64,000 nucleotides of DNA from Salinisphaera japonica YTM-1 (GTDB lineage Bacteria > Pseudomonadota > Gammaproteobacteria > Nevskiales > Salinisphaeraceae). This document shows positions 1 to 8,870 of this stretch, piece by piece. The DNA lies in the NCBI RefSeq assembly GCF_003788585.1, contig NZ_AYKG01000068.1:1-64000 (forward strand), in the 5' to 3' direction. The notes beneath the pieces were generated by a model. The model did not search any database. It was not told the origin of the DNA and worked only from the letters and a program-made list of their open reading frames with translations. The stretch's first letter is position 1, and the number at the start of each line of letters is the position of its first letter. The translations under genes and the position numbers were made by a program.

Positions 1-1
1 G

Positions 2-160
2 CGACAATTCTTTCCGAAACGTCGCTCGCTCGACCCGGTTCATCAATCTGAACTCGACAAAGCCGTCGAATTACTCAATCATCGACCTAGAAAACGGCTC
101 AGCTATCGAACGCCCCACGAAGTGCTCACGCAGAATGGCCGCGTTGCGATTGGAACCTGA
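2..160 (+). CDS. IS30-family transposase, C-terminal end (cut by window edge)
   Basis: The first 52 codons read as the end of an IS30-type DDE transposase. The tail with 'LNHRPRKRLSYRTPHEVL' is the characteristic IS30 ending, in which the conserved NxRPRK.L...TP motif follows the catalytic Glu helix. The remainder, including the DDE residues, lies left of the window, so whether the gene is intact cannot be judged. It sits just upstream of a toxin-antitoxin pair, so this end is an accessory patch beside guaA. Confidence 0.8.
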   Translation, partial: RQFFPKRRSLDPVHQSELDKAVELLNHRPRKRLSYRTPHEVLTQNGRVAIGT

Positions 161-164
161 ATCC

Positions 165-194
165 ACCCTCAGGGACAGAACCCTCAGGGACAGA
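165..194. repeat. Tandem 15-bp direct repeat beside the IS30 transposase
   Basis: ACCCTCAGGGACAGA occurs twice head to tail (165-179 and 180-194), starting 4 bp after the transposase stop. One copy is probably part of the IS right end. The second could come from a nested end or a target duplication. Confidence 0.7.
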
Positions 195-231
195 CCACGG
201 TATTGGTCGTAGCAACCATGTTGCCGCCCGA

Positions 232-639
232 CTATCGGTTTTCAAAAAGATACTCCTCGGGCGTCAACGCCGGCGTCGGCGATTCACGAAAGTCACGAAT
301 ATTCCGAGTGACAATATGGGTGCAGGCTAAAGACTCAGCCGTCGCGGCAACGACAGCGTCTTCGAAATCCGGCCAGTCCAACTTTCTAGCCGCTTCCAAC
401 TCGCGTCGAGTGGTACCTGCGACCTCAAAATATTTGAGCAGCCAGTCCACGACGCGATTTGCCGTGGCATCGGATTGGTGTCGCGACACCAGATAGTGAA
501 GTGTGGTGAATGCGTGGGCAGACAGGCTTGCAGGTACATGCCCCTCGGTCACCCGGCCGATAACGGCGGCCGACGCCCCGTAGTGCGGCTCTCTTTTCTG
601 CACGACATCGAGAACAACGTTTAGATCAATGAGAATCAC
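232..639 (-). CDS. PIN-domain toxin (VapC-like ribonuclease)
   Basis: A 135-aa protein with PIN architecture. The N-terminal 'MILIDLNVVLDV' carries the first acidic residue, an internal Glu/Asp region follows (about residues 85-95, 'DWPDFEDAVVAA'), and 'THIVTRNIRDF' supplies the late Asp typical of PIN nucleases. Such proteins cleave RNA in a Mg-dependent manner and are held inactive by the cognate antitoxin. It overlaps the upstream antitoxin gene by 4 bp (ATGA), so the two are translationally coupled. The RNA target cannot be told from sequence. Confidence 0.85.
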   Translation of the reverse strand: MILIDLNVVLDVVQKREPHYGASAAVIGRVTEGHVPASLSAHAFTTLHYLVSRHQSDATANRVVDWLLKYFEVAGTTRRELEAARKLDWPDFEDAVVAATAESLACTHIVTRNIRDFRESPTPALTPEEYLFENR

Positions 640-881
640 CGGCTGTGCTTCGTGAGGCGACGCTCGTGCATCTCGGCATCGACGTCCATATCGGGCGGTA
701 GCAGACCCGTTATTTCATCTAGCGCTGTCGGCCGCGCTTCGCTATCCAGTAGCCGCATGCGACGAAGATAGCGATCGATAACTTCAGTCACGCTCAGACC
801 GTTCGCTTTCGCATAGCGTTTGACGAATTTTACGTCTTCAACCGGCAAACGAATCGTCAGCTTGGATGTTTCTATGGCCAT
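636..881 (-). CDS. Ribbon-helix-helix antitoxin partner of the PIN toxin
   Basis: An 81-aa protein. The first ~45 residues ('SKLTIRLPVEDVKFVKRYAK' then 'GLSVTEVIDRYL') are a ribbon-helix-helix DNA-binding domain like the DUF6364 antitoxins. The acidic C-terminal half would wrap the toxin. It is first in the two-gene operon, as usual for type II modules, and probably represses its own promoter in the gap toward guaA. Confidence 0.82.
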   Translation of the reverse strand: MAIETSKLTIRLPVEDVKFVKRYAKANGLSVTEVIDRYLRRMRLLDSEARPTALDEITGLLPPDMDVDAEMHERRLTKHSR

Positions 882-961
882 TACAGTCTCGTACGGCTCG
901 GATCAATAAACTGTACGGCATGTCTGGCTTCGCTGAAAGCCGCGCCTCTTTCCTGGCTACT

Positions 962-993
962 AAAAAAGCCGCCTCGGTCTCAAGGCGCCTTTT
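962..993 (-). terminator. Rho-independent terminator of guaA
   Basis: On the minus strand, an AAAAGGCGCCT arm pairs with AGGCGGCTTTT with one mismatch and ends in a T6 run, about 30 bp after the guaA stop. Confidence 0.75.
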
Positions 994-1021
994 AGATCAA
1001 CCAACTAACTTGATAATCGCC

Positions 1022-2599
1022 CTACTCCCACTCAATCGTCCCCGGAGGCTTCCCGGTCACGTCGTAGACCACCCGCGAAATACCGCTCACCTCGTTCACG
1101 ATTCTTGACGAGACGTGTTCGAGCAGGTCGTACGGCAGATGCGCCCAGCGGGCGGTCATGAAGTCGATGGTTTCGACGGCACGCAGTGCGATGACGTGCT
1201 CGTACCGGCGGCCGTCGCCGGTCACACCCACGCTGGAGACGGGCAAGTAGACGGCGAAGGCCTGGCTGACTTTGTCGTACCAGCCAGAGTTGCGCAGTTC
1301 TTCGATGAAGATGGCGTCGGCCTTGCGGAGCTTGTCGGCGTATTCCTTTTTCACTTCGCCAAGGATGCGCACGCCCAGCCCCGGGCCGGGAAAGGGATGG
1401 CGCATGAGCATGTCGCGCGGCAGGCCCAGCGCCAGGCCGAGTTCGCGGACTTCGTCCTTGAACAGCTCGCGCAGGGGCTCGACGAGGCCGAGTTTCATGT
1501 CTTCGGGTAGGCCGCCGACGTTATGGTGGCTTTTGATGACGTGGGCCTTGCCGGTGGCCGAGCCGGCGGATTCGATGACGTCGGGGTAGATGGTGCCCTG
1601 GGCGAGCCAGTCGATGTTGGTGAGTTCGGCAGCGTGGGCATCGAAGACTTCGATGAAGGTGTTGCCAATGATCTTGCGTTTGGCTTCCGGGTCCGCCTCG
1701 CCTTCGAGCTTGGTTATGAACTGGTCTTCGGCGTCGGCGCGGATGACGTTCAGGCCCTTGTGCTCGGCGAAGGTGGCCATGACTTCGTCGCCTTCATTGA
1801 GACGCAGCAGGCCGTTGTCGACGAAGACACAGATGAGGTTGTCGCCGATCGCCTCGTGGATGAGGGCGGCCGTTACCGAGCTGTCCACCCCGCCGGACAG
1901 GCCCAGCAGCACGCGCTGGTCGCCGACCTGCTCACGAATACGAGCAACGAGATCGTCGATGATATGCGCGCTGGTCCAGAGCTGGCCACAGCCACAAATC
2001 TCGTGCACGAAGCGCGCGAGGATGCGCTTGCCCTGGTGGGTATGGGTGACTTCCGGATGGAACTGGATGCCGTAGTAACCGCGTTCTTCATCGGCCATGC
2101 CGGCCAGCGGCGCGCTATCGGTGTTGGCGATGCGCTTGAAGCCGTCGGGCATGGCCTTGACGCGGTCGCCGTGGCTCATCCAGACGTCGAGCAGGCCGTG
2201 ACCTTCGTCGTTGACGTGATCCTGGATGTCGGCGAATAGCTTGGAATGCCCGCGGGCGCGCACGCGGGCATAGCCGAATTCCTTGACCTCGGAAGTTTCG
2301 ACCTCACCGCCGAGCTGGGCGGCCATGGTCTGCATGCCGTAGCAGATACCCAACACCGGCACGCCCAGCGCCCAGACCGCTTCGGGCGCCCGCGGGCCGT
2401 TTTCGGCGGTGACCGACTCTGGCCCGCCGGAAAGAATGATGCCGTTGGGCACGAACGCCTCGACGTAGCGATCGGCCACGTCCCAGGCATAGATCTCGCA
2501 GTAGACGTTGGCCTCACGCACGCGCCGGGCGATGAGCTGGGTGTACTGGCTGCCGAAATCCAGAATGAGGATCTTTTCGGCGTGGATGTCCTGGGTCAT
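1022..2599 (-). CDS. guaA: GMP synthase (glutamine-hydrolysing)
   Basis: Converts XMP to GMP with glutamine and ATP, the last step of de novo GMP synthesis in the cytoplasm. The N-terminal class I amidotransferase domain has '[18 protein letters not shown]' and nucleophile Cys86 in 'GICYGMQ', with His/Glu in 'FHPEVTHT'. The ATP-pyrophosphatase domain has the P-loop '[11 protein letters not shown]', and the C-terminal dimerisation domain ends 'PPGTIEWE'. I chose the ATG giving 'MTQDIHAEK' (525 aa, the E. coli length) over an upstream in-frame ATG, whose extra 39 residues fall in repeat sequence. It follows guaB in the same direction but is separated by 534 bp. Confidence 0.98.
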   Translation of the reverse strand: MTQDIHAEKILILDFGSQYTQLIARRVREANVYCEIYAWDVADRYVEAFVPNGIILSGGPESVTAENGPRAPEAVWALGVPVLGICYGMQTMAAQLGGEVETSEVKEFGYARVRARGHSKLFADIQDHVNDEGHGLLDVWMSHGDRVKAMPDGFKRIANTDSAPLAGMADEERGYYGIQFHPEVTHTHQGKRILARFVHEICGCGQLWTSAHIIDDLVARIREQVGDQRVLLGLSGGVDSSVTAALIHEAIGDNLICVFVDNGLLRLNEGDEVMATFAEHKGLNVIRADAEDQFITKLEGEADPEAKRKIIGNTFIEVFDAHAAELTNIDWLAQGTIYPDVIESAGSATGKAHVIKSHHNVGGLPEDMKLGLVEPLRELFKDEVRELGLALGLPRDMLMRHPFPGPGLGVRILGEVKKEYADKLRKADAIFIEELRNSGWYDKVSQAFAVYLPVSSVGVTGDGRRYEHVIALRAVETIDFMTARWAHLPYDLLEHVSSRIVNEVSGISRVVYDVTGKPPGTIEWE

Positions 2600-2636
2600 C
2601 GTGGTTTCCAAGCTCGGTGGTGATTCTTTAGGGCAT

Positions 2637-3054
2637 TCATCCGCAGATTTCGCAGATTGCACAGATTCTGTCTCGGCGTTGAAATTCTTCGCCGGGCTGC
2701 TTCTATTTGAAGACATTTATCCGCAGATGGACGCAGACGAACGCAGATGGCGGTTGGGCTGTCGTGCCGATGCGCGTTTCGTGGCGCCTTGCGTGACGGG
2801 CTGCGCTTGGGCTTTTCGAAACAGCACTATGTTTTATATCGCCCTATTTCATCTTGTTTCATGATCGAGTGCCAAGTTCAGCCGAGCGCGTACGGGCCTG
2901 TGCATTGGCGTTCGACGTATCCTTCTGCTGACTTATTCGCGTTTATTCGTGTTCATTCGCGTACAAGATTTACTTTGAGTCGTGGTGACTAAGTCTCGTA
3001 CACAATCAAGCCTTGTCTTCAATCTGCGGCCATCGGCGTTCATCAGCGGATAAA
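2637..3054. repeat. Dispersed 'CCGCAGAT/ACGCAGAT' repeats filling the guaB-guaA gap
   Basis: This gap has no credible gene. It holds two forward repeat clusters (2637-2670 and 2717-2750, made of CCGCAGAT and ACGCAGAT units), an inverted copy at 3021-3054 (AATCTGCGG...CAGCGGATAA), and a related TTATTCGCGTTTATTCGTG tract at 2933-2961. The 2717 and 3021 copies are inverted about 270 bp apart and could pair in the guaBA transcript. Similar strings are common in bacterial intergenic regions, where they give spurious short ORFs. Confidence 0.7.
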
Positions 3055-3073
3055 AACCGCATCTCCAAACCAG

Positions 3074-3109
3074 AAAAAGCGCAGAACGAGAGCCGAGCTG
3101 CGCTTTTTT
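3074..3109 (-). terminator. Hairpin terminator downstream of guaB
   Basis: AAAAAGCGCAG (3074-3084) and CTGCGCTTTTT (3098-3108) form a perfect 11-bp stem flanked by A/T runs on both sides, so it can act in both directions. It lies 25 bp after the guaB stop and would limit read-through to guaA. Confidence 0.85.
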
Positions 3110-3133
3110 CGGGTTCGTGAACAACAGCGCGGA

Positions 3134-4606
3134 TCAGTCCACGCGGTAGTTCGGCGCTTCCTTGGTGATGTTCACGTCGTGGACATGGGATTCTTTCATG
3201 CCGGCAGAGGTGATCTGCACGAAGGTGGGCTGGGTACGCATCTCGGTGATGTCATGACAACCGGTGTAGCCCATGGCCGCGCGCAGGCCGCCGATCAGCT
3301 GGTGCACGATGCCGCCGAGCGGGCCCTTGTAGGGCACCCGGCCTTCAATGCCTTCGGGGACCAGTTTCTGGATCTCTTCGGACGGGTCCTGGAAGTAACG
3401 ATCCGCACTGCCCTGATTGCCGCTCATGGCACCCAGCGAGCCCATGCCACGGTAAGCCTTGAACGAGCGCCCCTGGTAAAGCTCGATCTCGCCCGGGGCC
3501 TCTTCGGTGCCGGCGAACATGCCGCCGATCATCACCGCGTGCGCGCCGGCAACCAGCGCCTTGGCCAGATCGCCGGAAAAACGAATACCGCCGTCGGCGA
3601 TGACCGGCACGTCGCTATCGGCGAGCGCGGCCGTGACGTTGGCCACGGCAGAAATCTGGGGCACGCCCACGCCGGCCACGATACGGGTGGTGCAGATCGA
3701 GCCCGGCCCGATGCCAACCTTCACGCCATCCACGCCGGCCGCGACCAGCGCCTTGGCGCCTTCGGCCGTGCCCACGTTGCCGCCGATGATCTGTAGCTGC
3801 GGATGCGTCTTTTTGAGTTCGCCGATCGTGTTCAGCACGCCGGAGGAATGCCCGTGCGCGGTATCGACCACGACCACATCCACACCGGCCTCAACGAGTG
3901 CGGCCACGCGCTCGAAGGCATCCGGGCCGGGGCCGACGGCGGCCCCCACGCGAAGCGAGCCGTTGCCGTCCTTGCAGGCGTTGGGAAAGTCGCTGGATTT
4001 CTGGATGTCCTTGACCGTGATCATCCCGCGCAGCTCGAACGCGTCGTTGACCACCAGCACTTTCTCGATGCGATGGGTATGGAACAACGACAGGATCTCG
4101 TCGCGGTCCGCGCCTTCCTGCACGGTGACCAGCTTGTCGCGCGGGGTCATCACCTGGGTGACCTCGGCATCGAAGCGCGTCTCGAAGCGCAGATCCCGGC
4201 TGGTGACGATGCCGATCGGCTGGCCATTATCGACCACCGGCACACCGGAGATACCGTGCGAGCGAGTCAGCTCGAGCACTTCGCGGATCGTGGCGTTCGA
4301 GCGCACGGTGATCGGGTCAGAGATAACGCCGGATTCGTATTTCTTGACCATGCGCACATGGCGGGCCTGTGCCTCGGCCGACATCGACTTGTGAATGATG
4401 CCGATCCCGCCTTCCTGAGCGATGGCGATAGCCAGGCTGGCTTCGGTGACCGTATCCATGGCCGCCGACACCAGTGGTATGTTCAGCGTGATACCGCGCG
4501 TCAGCCGGGTCGACAGATCGACCTGGCGCGGCAAGACATCGGAATACGCGGGCTGGAGCAGAACGTCGTCGAACGTCAGGGCTTGCTCGTTGATTCTCAG
4601 GGTCAT
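3134..4606 (-). CDS. guaB: Inosine-5'-monophosphate dehydrogenase
   Basis: NAD-dependent oxidation of IMP to XMP, the committed step to GMP. At 490 aa it has the full family architecture: a TIM barrel split by two CBS domains (about residues 93-205). Catalytic Cys305 lies in '[13 protein letters not shown]', with the 'DGGIRFSGD' phosphate loop and the '[10 protein letters not shown]' flap. It is divergent from xseA, as in enteric bacteria. The usual guaBA operon is loosened here by a terminator and repeats before guaA. Confidence 0.98.
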   Translation of the reverse strand: MTLRINEQALTFDDVLLQPAYSDVLPRQVDLSTRLTRGITLNIPLVSAAMDTVTEASLAIAIAQEGGIGIIHKSMSAEAQARHVRMVKKYESGVISDPITVRSNATIREVLELTRSHGISGVPVVDNGQPIGIVTSRDLRFETRFDAEVTQVMTPRDKLVTVQEGADRDEILSLFHTHRIEKVLVVNDAFELRGMITVKDIQKSSDFPNACKDGNGSLRVGAAVGPGPDAFERVAALVEAGVDVVVVDTAHGHSSGVLNTIGELKKTHPQLQIIGGNVGTAEGAKALVAAGVDGVKVGIGPGSICTTRIVAGVGVPQISAVANVTAALADSDVPVIADGGIRFSGDLAKALVAGAHAVMIGGMFAGTEEAPGEIELYQGRSFKAYRGMGSLGAMSGNQGSADRYFQDPSEEIQKLVPEGIEGRVPYKGPLGGIVHQLIGGLRAAMGYTGCHDITEMRTQPTFVQITSAGMKESHVHDVNITKEAPNYRVD

Positions 4607-4671
4607 AGGCTCACGCAGTGTGCGCGGTGACCGGGGGCGTTATCGTGCCCGTGCCGCCGCAAAGACCGCGG

Positions 4672-4677
4672 ATTATA
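4672..4677 (-). promoter_or_regulatory. Candidate -10 box of guaB
   Basis: TATAAT reads on the minus strand about 65 bp upstream of the guaB ATG, in the guaB/xseA divergent gap. No convincing -35 hexamer was found at 16-18 bp, so this is a tentative call. Confidence 0.45.
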
Positions 4678-4729
4678 CAGGCAAGATCGCACGCGATCAC
4701 GCCCGGCCGTTCCCTATCAGCGAGAGCCC

Positions 4730-6106
4730 ATGCGCCCAGGCGATCCGTCTACCGTCTTCACCGTCAGCGAGCTCAACAACGCCGCGCGCGACCTGCTGGA
4801 GCACAGCTTCGGCCTGCTCTGGGTCGAGGGCGAGATTTCCAATCTGGCCCGCCCGCGCTCGGGCCACGTGTATTTCTCGCTCAAGGACGGCACCGCACAG
4901 ATTCGCTGTGCGCTGTTCAAATCCAAGGCGCGACTGCTGCGCGTGGCACTTGAAAACGGCGTGCAGGTGCGCCTGCGCGCACGAGTGAGCCTGTACCCGG
5001 CCCGCGGTGATTTCCAGCTCATCGTCGAACACGCCGAGGATGCCGGCGCCGGCGCGTTGCAGCGCGCCTTCGAAGAATTACGCGATCGGCTGGACGCCGA
5101 AGGCCTGTTCGCTGCCGCCCGCAAGCGCGCCCTGCCGGTCTCGCCCAAGCGTATCGGCGTGATCACCTCGGCCACCGGCGCGGCCATTCGCGATGTGTTG
5201 TCGGTGGCCGCGCGGCGCTACCCGCTGGGGGCGATACGTATTTACCCCGTGCCGGTTCAGGGCCAGGCCGCCCCCGCGGCCATCGTCAAGGCGCTTGCCC
5301 TGGCCAATAAACGAGCCGATTGCGACGTGCTGCTGGTGGTGCGCGGCGGGGGCGCGCTGGAAGACCTCATGGGCTTCAACGATGAAGCCGTTGCCCGGGC
5401 CATCGTGGCCTCGGCGCTTCCGGTGGTTTCAGGCGTGGGCCACGAAGTCGATGTGACCATTGCCGATCTGGCCGCCGACGTGCGCGCGGCCACGCCTTCA
5501 GCGGCCGCCGAGTTGGTCTGTCCGGATCTGAGTGCCGCCACCGAGCGTCTGCCGGCGCTGGAAGCCCGGCTTCGCCAGCGGCTGATTGGCCAGCTGGTTG
5601 CCGAGCAGCGGAGCCTGGTGCGTCTGAACGCCCGGCTGGAACGTCAGGCGCCACGTCGCCGCGTACAGATTGCCGCCCAACGATTGGATGAAGCCGAGCA
5701 GCGCCTCGCGCGAGTCGTTACCAGCCGGCTGCGCATGCATCGTCAGACTCTACAATTAGTCGAAGACCGGCTGGCGCGCACCCGCCCGGAACAGCGCATT
5801 GTGGCCGCCCGTCAGCGGGTGGCGGGCCTGCGGCAACGTCTTGATCGCGTGGGTGTTTCAAGGCTGGACAATGCCCAGCGCCGCCTGGCCGTGGCCATGC
5901 GCACACTGCACGGCGTCTCCCCTTTGCAAACGCTGGCGCGCGGGTATGCTATAGCTCGTGATGCCAACGATCAGGTGATTCGCGATGCCCATAGCGCATC
6001 GCCGGGTGACCGGATCGCCATCGACCTGGCCCGAGGGCGACTGGACTGCACGGTCGAGGCCAGCCGATCAGACCGAACGACACCGCAACAAACCGAATAC
6101 CAATAA
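4730..6106 (+). CDS. xseA: Exodeoxyribonuclease VII large subunit
   Basis: Large subunit of ExoVII, which degrades single-stranded DNA from both ends with XseB. The 458-aa protein (family about 450) has an N-terminal OB fold (residues ~8-105, 'VSELNNAARDLLE', 'GHVYFSLKD'). The catalytic domain carries 'KRIGVITSATGAAIRDV', 'VRGGGALEDLMGFNDE' and 'SGVGHEVDVTIADLAADVRA', followed by a long coiled coil and the 'GYAI' tail. It is divergent from guaB. Confidence 0.96.
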   Translation: MRPGDPSTVFTVSELNNAARDLLEHSFGLLWVEGEISNLARPRSGHVYFSLKDGTAQIRCALFKSKARLLRVALENGVQVRLRARVSLYPARGDFQLIVEHAEDAGAGALQRAFEELRDRLDAEGLFAAARKRALPVSPKRIGVITSATGAAIRDVLSVAARRYPLGAIRIYPVPVQGQAAPAAIVKALALANKRADCDVLLVVRGGGALEDLMGFNDEAVARAIVASALPVVSGVGHEVDVTIADLAADVRAATPSAAAELVCPDLSAATERLPALEARLRQRLIGQLVAEQRSLVRLNARLERQAPRRRVQIAAQRLDEAEQRLARVVTSRLRMHRQTLQLVEDRLARTRPEQRIVAARQRVAGLRQRLDRVGVSRLDNAQRRLAVAMRTLHGVSPLQTLARGYAIARDANDQVIRDAHSASPGDRIAIDLARGRLDCTVEASRSDRTTPQQTEYQ

Positions 6107-6162
6107 TCGCAGCGTGCCGCGGGTGCGGCGCGTCCAAGTTCAAGGGGTTCAAACGTCAAATC

Positions 6163-7233
6163 ATGACCACTTCGCTACAAGTTCTCACGACGCGCCGGGC
6201 GCTGGCGGCCTGTGCTATCGCGCTATCTCTGGGCATGGCCGGCTGTGCGACCGGTCCGCGACTGGTCACGCCGGAACCGCCGCCGATTCCCGAGGGCGGC
6301 CCGGCCGTACCGAGCGCCAATGCCTCGGTGCTCGACGCCGGCCAACAGGTGGTTGCCAGCACTGCCGCCGGCAAGATGAAGATCGAGGCGGGGCCCGGTC
6401 TTCGCCGCGTGTTCGCCTGGGACAGCCTGCGCCGCGGGGCGATCGTCAACGCGCGCAGCGACGGCTTTGCCAATGCACAAAATCCGGGCCTGACCTTCGA
6501 CGGCACGCCGAAAGTCTGGGAAGCCGCCAACGGCGTGACCAAGCTGCGTTATGAAGAAGGCGTGCGCAATTACGACAACATCGACGATGCCACGATCTGG
6601 ATGCAGATCCGTCGGCTGTACTTCGTTTACAACGACGACGGCCTGGTCCTGGGCTGGAACCGTGAAGGCGATGCCCTGCACGTCGAGCTCTGGCAGTTCC
6701 TGATCAACGGCGAAAAGCCCACCAGCATGCCGGATTCGCACAGCGATCGAATCACCCGCGGCCCGCTGGTCGTCGAGCCCCAGAAGATGTACCCGCATCT
6801 GGTGTTCAAGGACGGCCATACCGAAGAATACGACGCCGCAGCACGCGACAAGTACAACCCGGCCAGCGGTGCGGCGGCCAGTACCTGCAACGGCTTCCAG
6901 CAGACACTCAACGGCTGGTTCGGCTGGTTCAAGCAGTGCGATGTCCCCGCCCCGACCGACGAGGCCGACGACACGGCTGGCGTGGCGCCGGCACCTGCCG
7001 AGCCGGCACCGGCCCCCGAGCCCAAACCCGAGCCGGAACCGCAGAACGAGCGTGCCAGCATCAAGGGCAACGTGGTCAATATTCGTAGCGGCGCCAGCAC
7101 GAATAACTACGTCAAGTTCCAGGCCAAGAAAGGCGATGGCGTCGAGATCCTCAAGAAACAGAACGACTGGCGCTATGTGAAGTTCGACGACGGGCGTACC
7201 GGCTGGGTCGCCGACTTCCTGCTCACCCAATAG
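6163..7233 (+). CDS. Lipoprotein with C-terminal bacterial SH3 domain
   Basis: A 356-aa predicted lipoprotein: signal peptide ending in the lipobox 'LGMAGC' (Cys near 27), a central unnamed domain (about 60-250), a Pro/Glu-rich linker with repeated 'PAPEPKPEPEP', and a final ~60-residue SH3_3 domain ('GNVVNIRSGAS...GRTGWVADFLL'). Periplasmic SH3 domains often bind peptidoglycan or partner enzymes. The function of the central domain is unknown to me. It follows xseA by 56 bp and ends at a strong bidirectional terminator, so it may be co-transcribed with xseA. Confidence 0.8.
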   Translation: MTTSLQVLTTRRALAACAIALSLGMAGCATGPRLVTPEPPPIPEGGPAVPSANASVLDAGQQVVASTAAGKMKIEAGPGLRRVFAWDSLRRGAIVNARSDGFANAQNPGLTFDGTPKVWEAANGVTKLRYEEGVRNYDNIDDATIWMQIRRLYFVYNDDGLVLGWNREGDALHVELWQFLINGEKPTSMPDSHSDRITRGPLVVEPQKMYPHLVFKDGHTEEYDAAARDKYNPASGAAASTCNGFQQTLNGWFGWFKQCDVPAPTDEADDTAGVAPAPAEPAPAPEPKPEPEPQNERASIKGNVVNIRSGASTNNYVKFQAKKGDGVEILKKQNDWRYVKFDDGRTGWVADFLLTQ

Positions 7234-7304
7234 GCCGTATCTTGACGCGGCGCGGCAAACCGCCGACGCCGCGTCATCGACGCTAGATATCATTTCGGCC
7301 AGAC

Positions 7305-7339
7305 AAAAAAAGCGGCGCTCATGGAGCGCCGCTTTTTTT
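7305..7339. terminator. Bidirectional terminator between convergent genes
   Basis: A perfect 16-bp inverted repeat, AAAAAAAGCGGCGCTC and its complement, around an ATG loop with A7/T7 ends. It serves both the SH3 lipoprotein gene (+) and der (-). Confidence 0.95.
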
Positions 7340-7363
7340 ATGCGGATTACATGGCCCGCACGC

Positions 7364-8752
7364 TCAACGACGCGGCTTGCCTCGATCGCGGTCCTTGCCG
7401 CGGTTGTTCGAGCGCCCGGCATACGGGTTGTCGCTGTTTTTGAACACCAGCTGGATCGGCACACCGTAGAGATCGAACGCTTTACGGAATTGATGCGTCA
7501 GATAGCGCTTGTACTCGGCCGACAGACGCTGGGTCTGGTTGCCGTGGATGACGATTGTCGGCGGGTTCTGCCCGCCCTGGTGAGCAAAGCGCAGCTTGAT
7601 GCGCCGGCCGTGGATGGCCGGCGGCGCGTGGCCTTCAACCGCGGCCTCCAACGCTCGCGAGAGCCGCGGCGTGGACAGTTCGGCAAACAGCGCGCGATGT
7701 GAATCACCCACCGCGCCCAGCAGATCATCCAGGCCGGTGCCGTGCAGGGCCGAGATGAACACCAGCGGCAGGAAATCGAACGAGCCCATGCGCTCGACCA
7801 GTTGGGCATGGAGCGTGAGCCGCTCTTTTTCGCTCAAGCCGTCCCATTTGTTGACCGCGATGACCGCGGCCCGGCCGCGCTCGACGGCCAGATTGAGCAG
7901 ACGAATATCCTGGGCCGACAGGCCGTTCACGCCGTCGATGATCAACAGCACGATCTGGGCCTGCTCCGCGGCCTGCATGGCCTTGACCACGCTGATCTTC
8001 TCGATGTGATCGTCCACGCGCGCCCGTCGGCGCACCCCAGCAGTATCGACAATCACATAGGGCTTGTCCTTGAACATGAACTCGCTGGCCACGGCATCGC
8101 GCGTGGTGCCGGGCGCGTCCTGGGTCAGCATGCGATCGTCACCCACCAGCCGGTTGACCAGGGTCGATTTTCCGGCGTTGGGCCGGCCGAGCACGGCCAG
8201 GCGAATTGCATCGGCCCGATGGGCGGTGACCGTGGCCCGCGGGGGCGGTAGATCGGTGAAGACCTGCTCCAGCAGCAGACGGATCCGATCGCCGTGCTCG
8301 GCCGATATCGCCCACGGATCACCCAGGCCCAGCGCATGAAACTCGGCCGCCGCCGACACGCTGGTCTGGCCCTCGCTCTTGTTCACCGCCACGAAGACAT
8401 GCGCACCGCGCCGGCGCAGCTGTTCGGCGATCGCTTCATCGCCGGCCATGATGCCCTGGCGGAAATCCACCACTAGCAGCACGACATCGGCCTCGGCGAG
8501 CGCGGCTTCGGTCTGTGCCAGCGCGCGGGCATCGATATCTTCATCGTCCTGGCCGATACCGCCGGTATCGACCACGATGAAGCGCTGCCCGGCATGGGCA
8601 CCGTAGCCATACTGGCGGTCACGTGTGACGCCGGGCTGATCGGCCACCAGCGCATCGCGCGAGCGCGTGAGTCGGTTGAACAACGTGGATTTGCCGACGT
8701 TCGGCCGGCCGACGAGGGCCACCACGGGCAGCGCTGCCCCGGTTTCGGACAT
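7364..8752 (-). CDS. der: GTPase Der (EngA), 50S ribosome assembly
   Basis: Essential double-GTPase needed for 50S subunit maturation. At 462 aa it has tandem G domains, each with its own set: 'GRPNVGKSTLFNRL', 'DTGGI' and 'NKSE' in the first; 'GRPNAGKSTLVNRL', 'DTAGV' and 'NKWD' in the second. A KH-like C-terminal domain ('HGRRIKLRFAHQGG') and a basic tail follow. It is the last gene of the long hisS-yfgM-bamB-der cluster. Confidence 0.98.
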   Translation of the reverse strand: MSETGAALPVVALVGRPNVGKSTLFNRLTRSRDALVADQPGVTRDRQYGYGAHAGQRFIVVDTGGIGQDDEDIDARALAQTEAALAEADVVLLVVDFRQGIMAGDEAIAEQLRRRGAHVFVAVNKSEGQTSVSAAAEFHALGLGDPWAISAEHGDRIRLLLEQVFTDLPPPRATVTAHRADAIRLAVLGRPNAGKSTLVNRLVGDDRMLTQDAPGTTRDAVASEFMFKDKPYVIVDTAGVRRRARVDDHIEKISVVKAMQAAEQAQIVLLIIDGVNGLSAQDIRLLNLAVERGRAAVIAVNKWDGLSEKERLTLHAQLVERMGSFDFLPLVFISALHGTGLDDLLGAVGDSHRALFAELSTPRLSRALEAAVEGHAPPAIHGRRIKLRFAHQGGQNPPTIVIHGNQTQRLSAEYKRYLTHQFRKAFDLYGVPIQLVFKNSDNPYAGRSNNRGKDRDRGKPRR

Positions 8753-8790
8753 AAGAGAACTCTTGGATTGGCCGGGCTATGAACGAACAA

Positions 8791-8820
8791 ACCCGGCAGA
8801 CGCGACCGCGCATGCCGGGT
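8791..8820 (-). terminator. Hairpin between bamB and der (possible attenuator)
   Basis: ACCCGGCA and TGCCGGGT arms enclose 14 nt; on the minus strand the stem is followed by TTTGTTCG. The U-tract is weak, so partial attenuation of der is as likely as termination. Confidence 0.45.
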
Positions 8821-8870
8821 GTGTATTATCGACGAGCTGTCGCGCGGCGTCACGCCGCGCATGGCCCGCG

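Noticed and set aside
1523-2239. Long open frames on the opposite strand of guaA and other core genes
   Set aside because: Shadow frames of high-GC coding DNA; the sense-strand proteins are clear family members.
2508-3124. Short ORFs in the guaA-guaB gap
   Set aside because: They are translations of the CCGCAGAT-type dispersed repeats, lack ribosome sites and have repeat-derived sequences.
4610-4635. Imperfect dyad TCACGCAGTGTGCGCGGTGA near the guaB start as an ICE palindrome or PurR site
   Set aside because: It matches neither the 17-bp palindrome nor the PurR consensus well enough.
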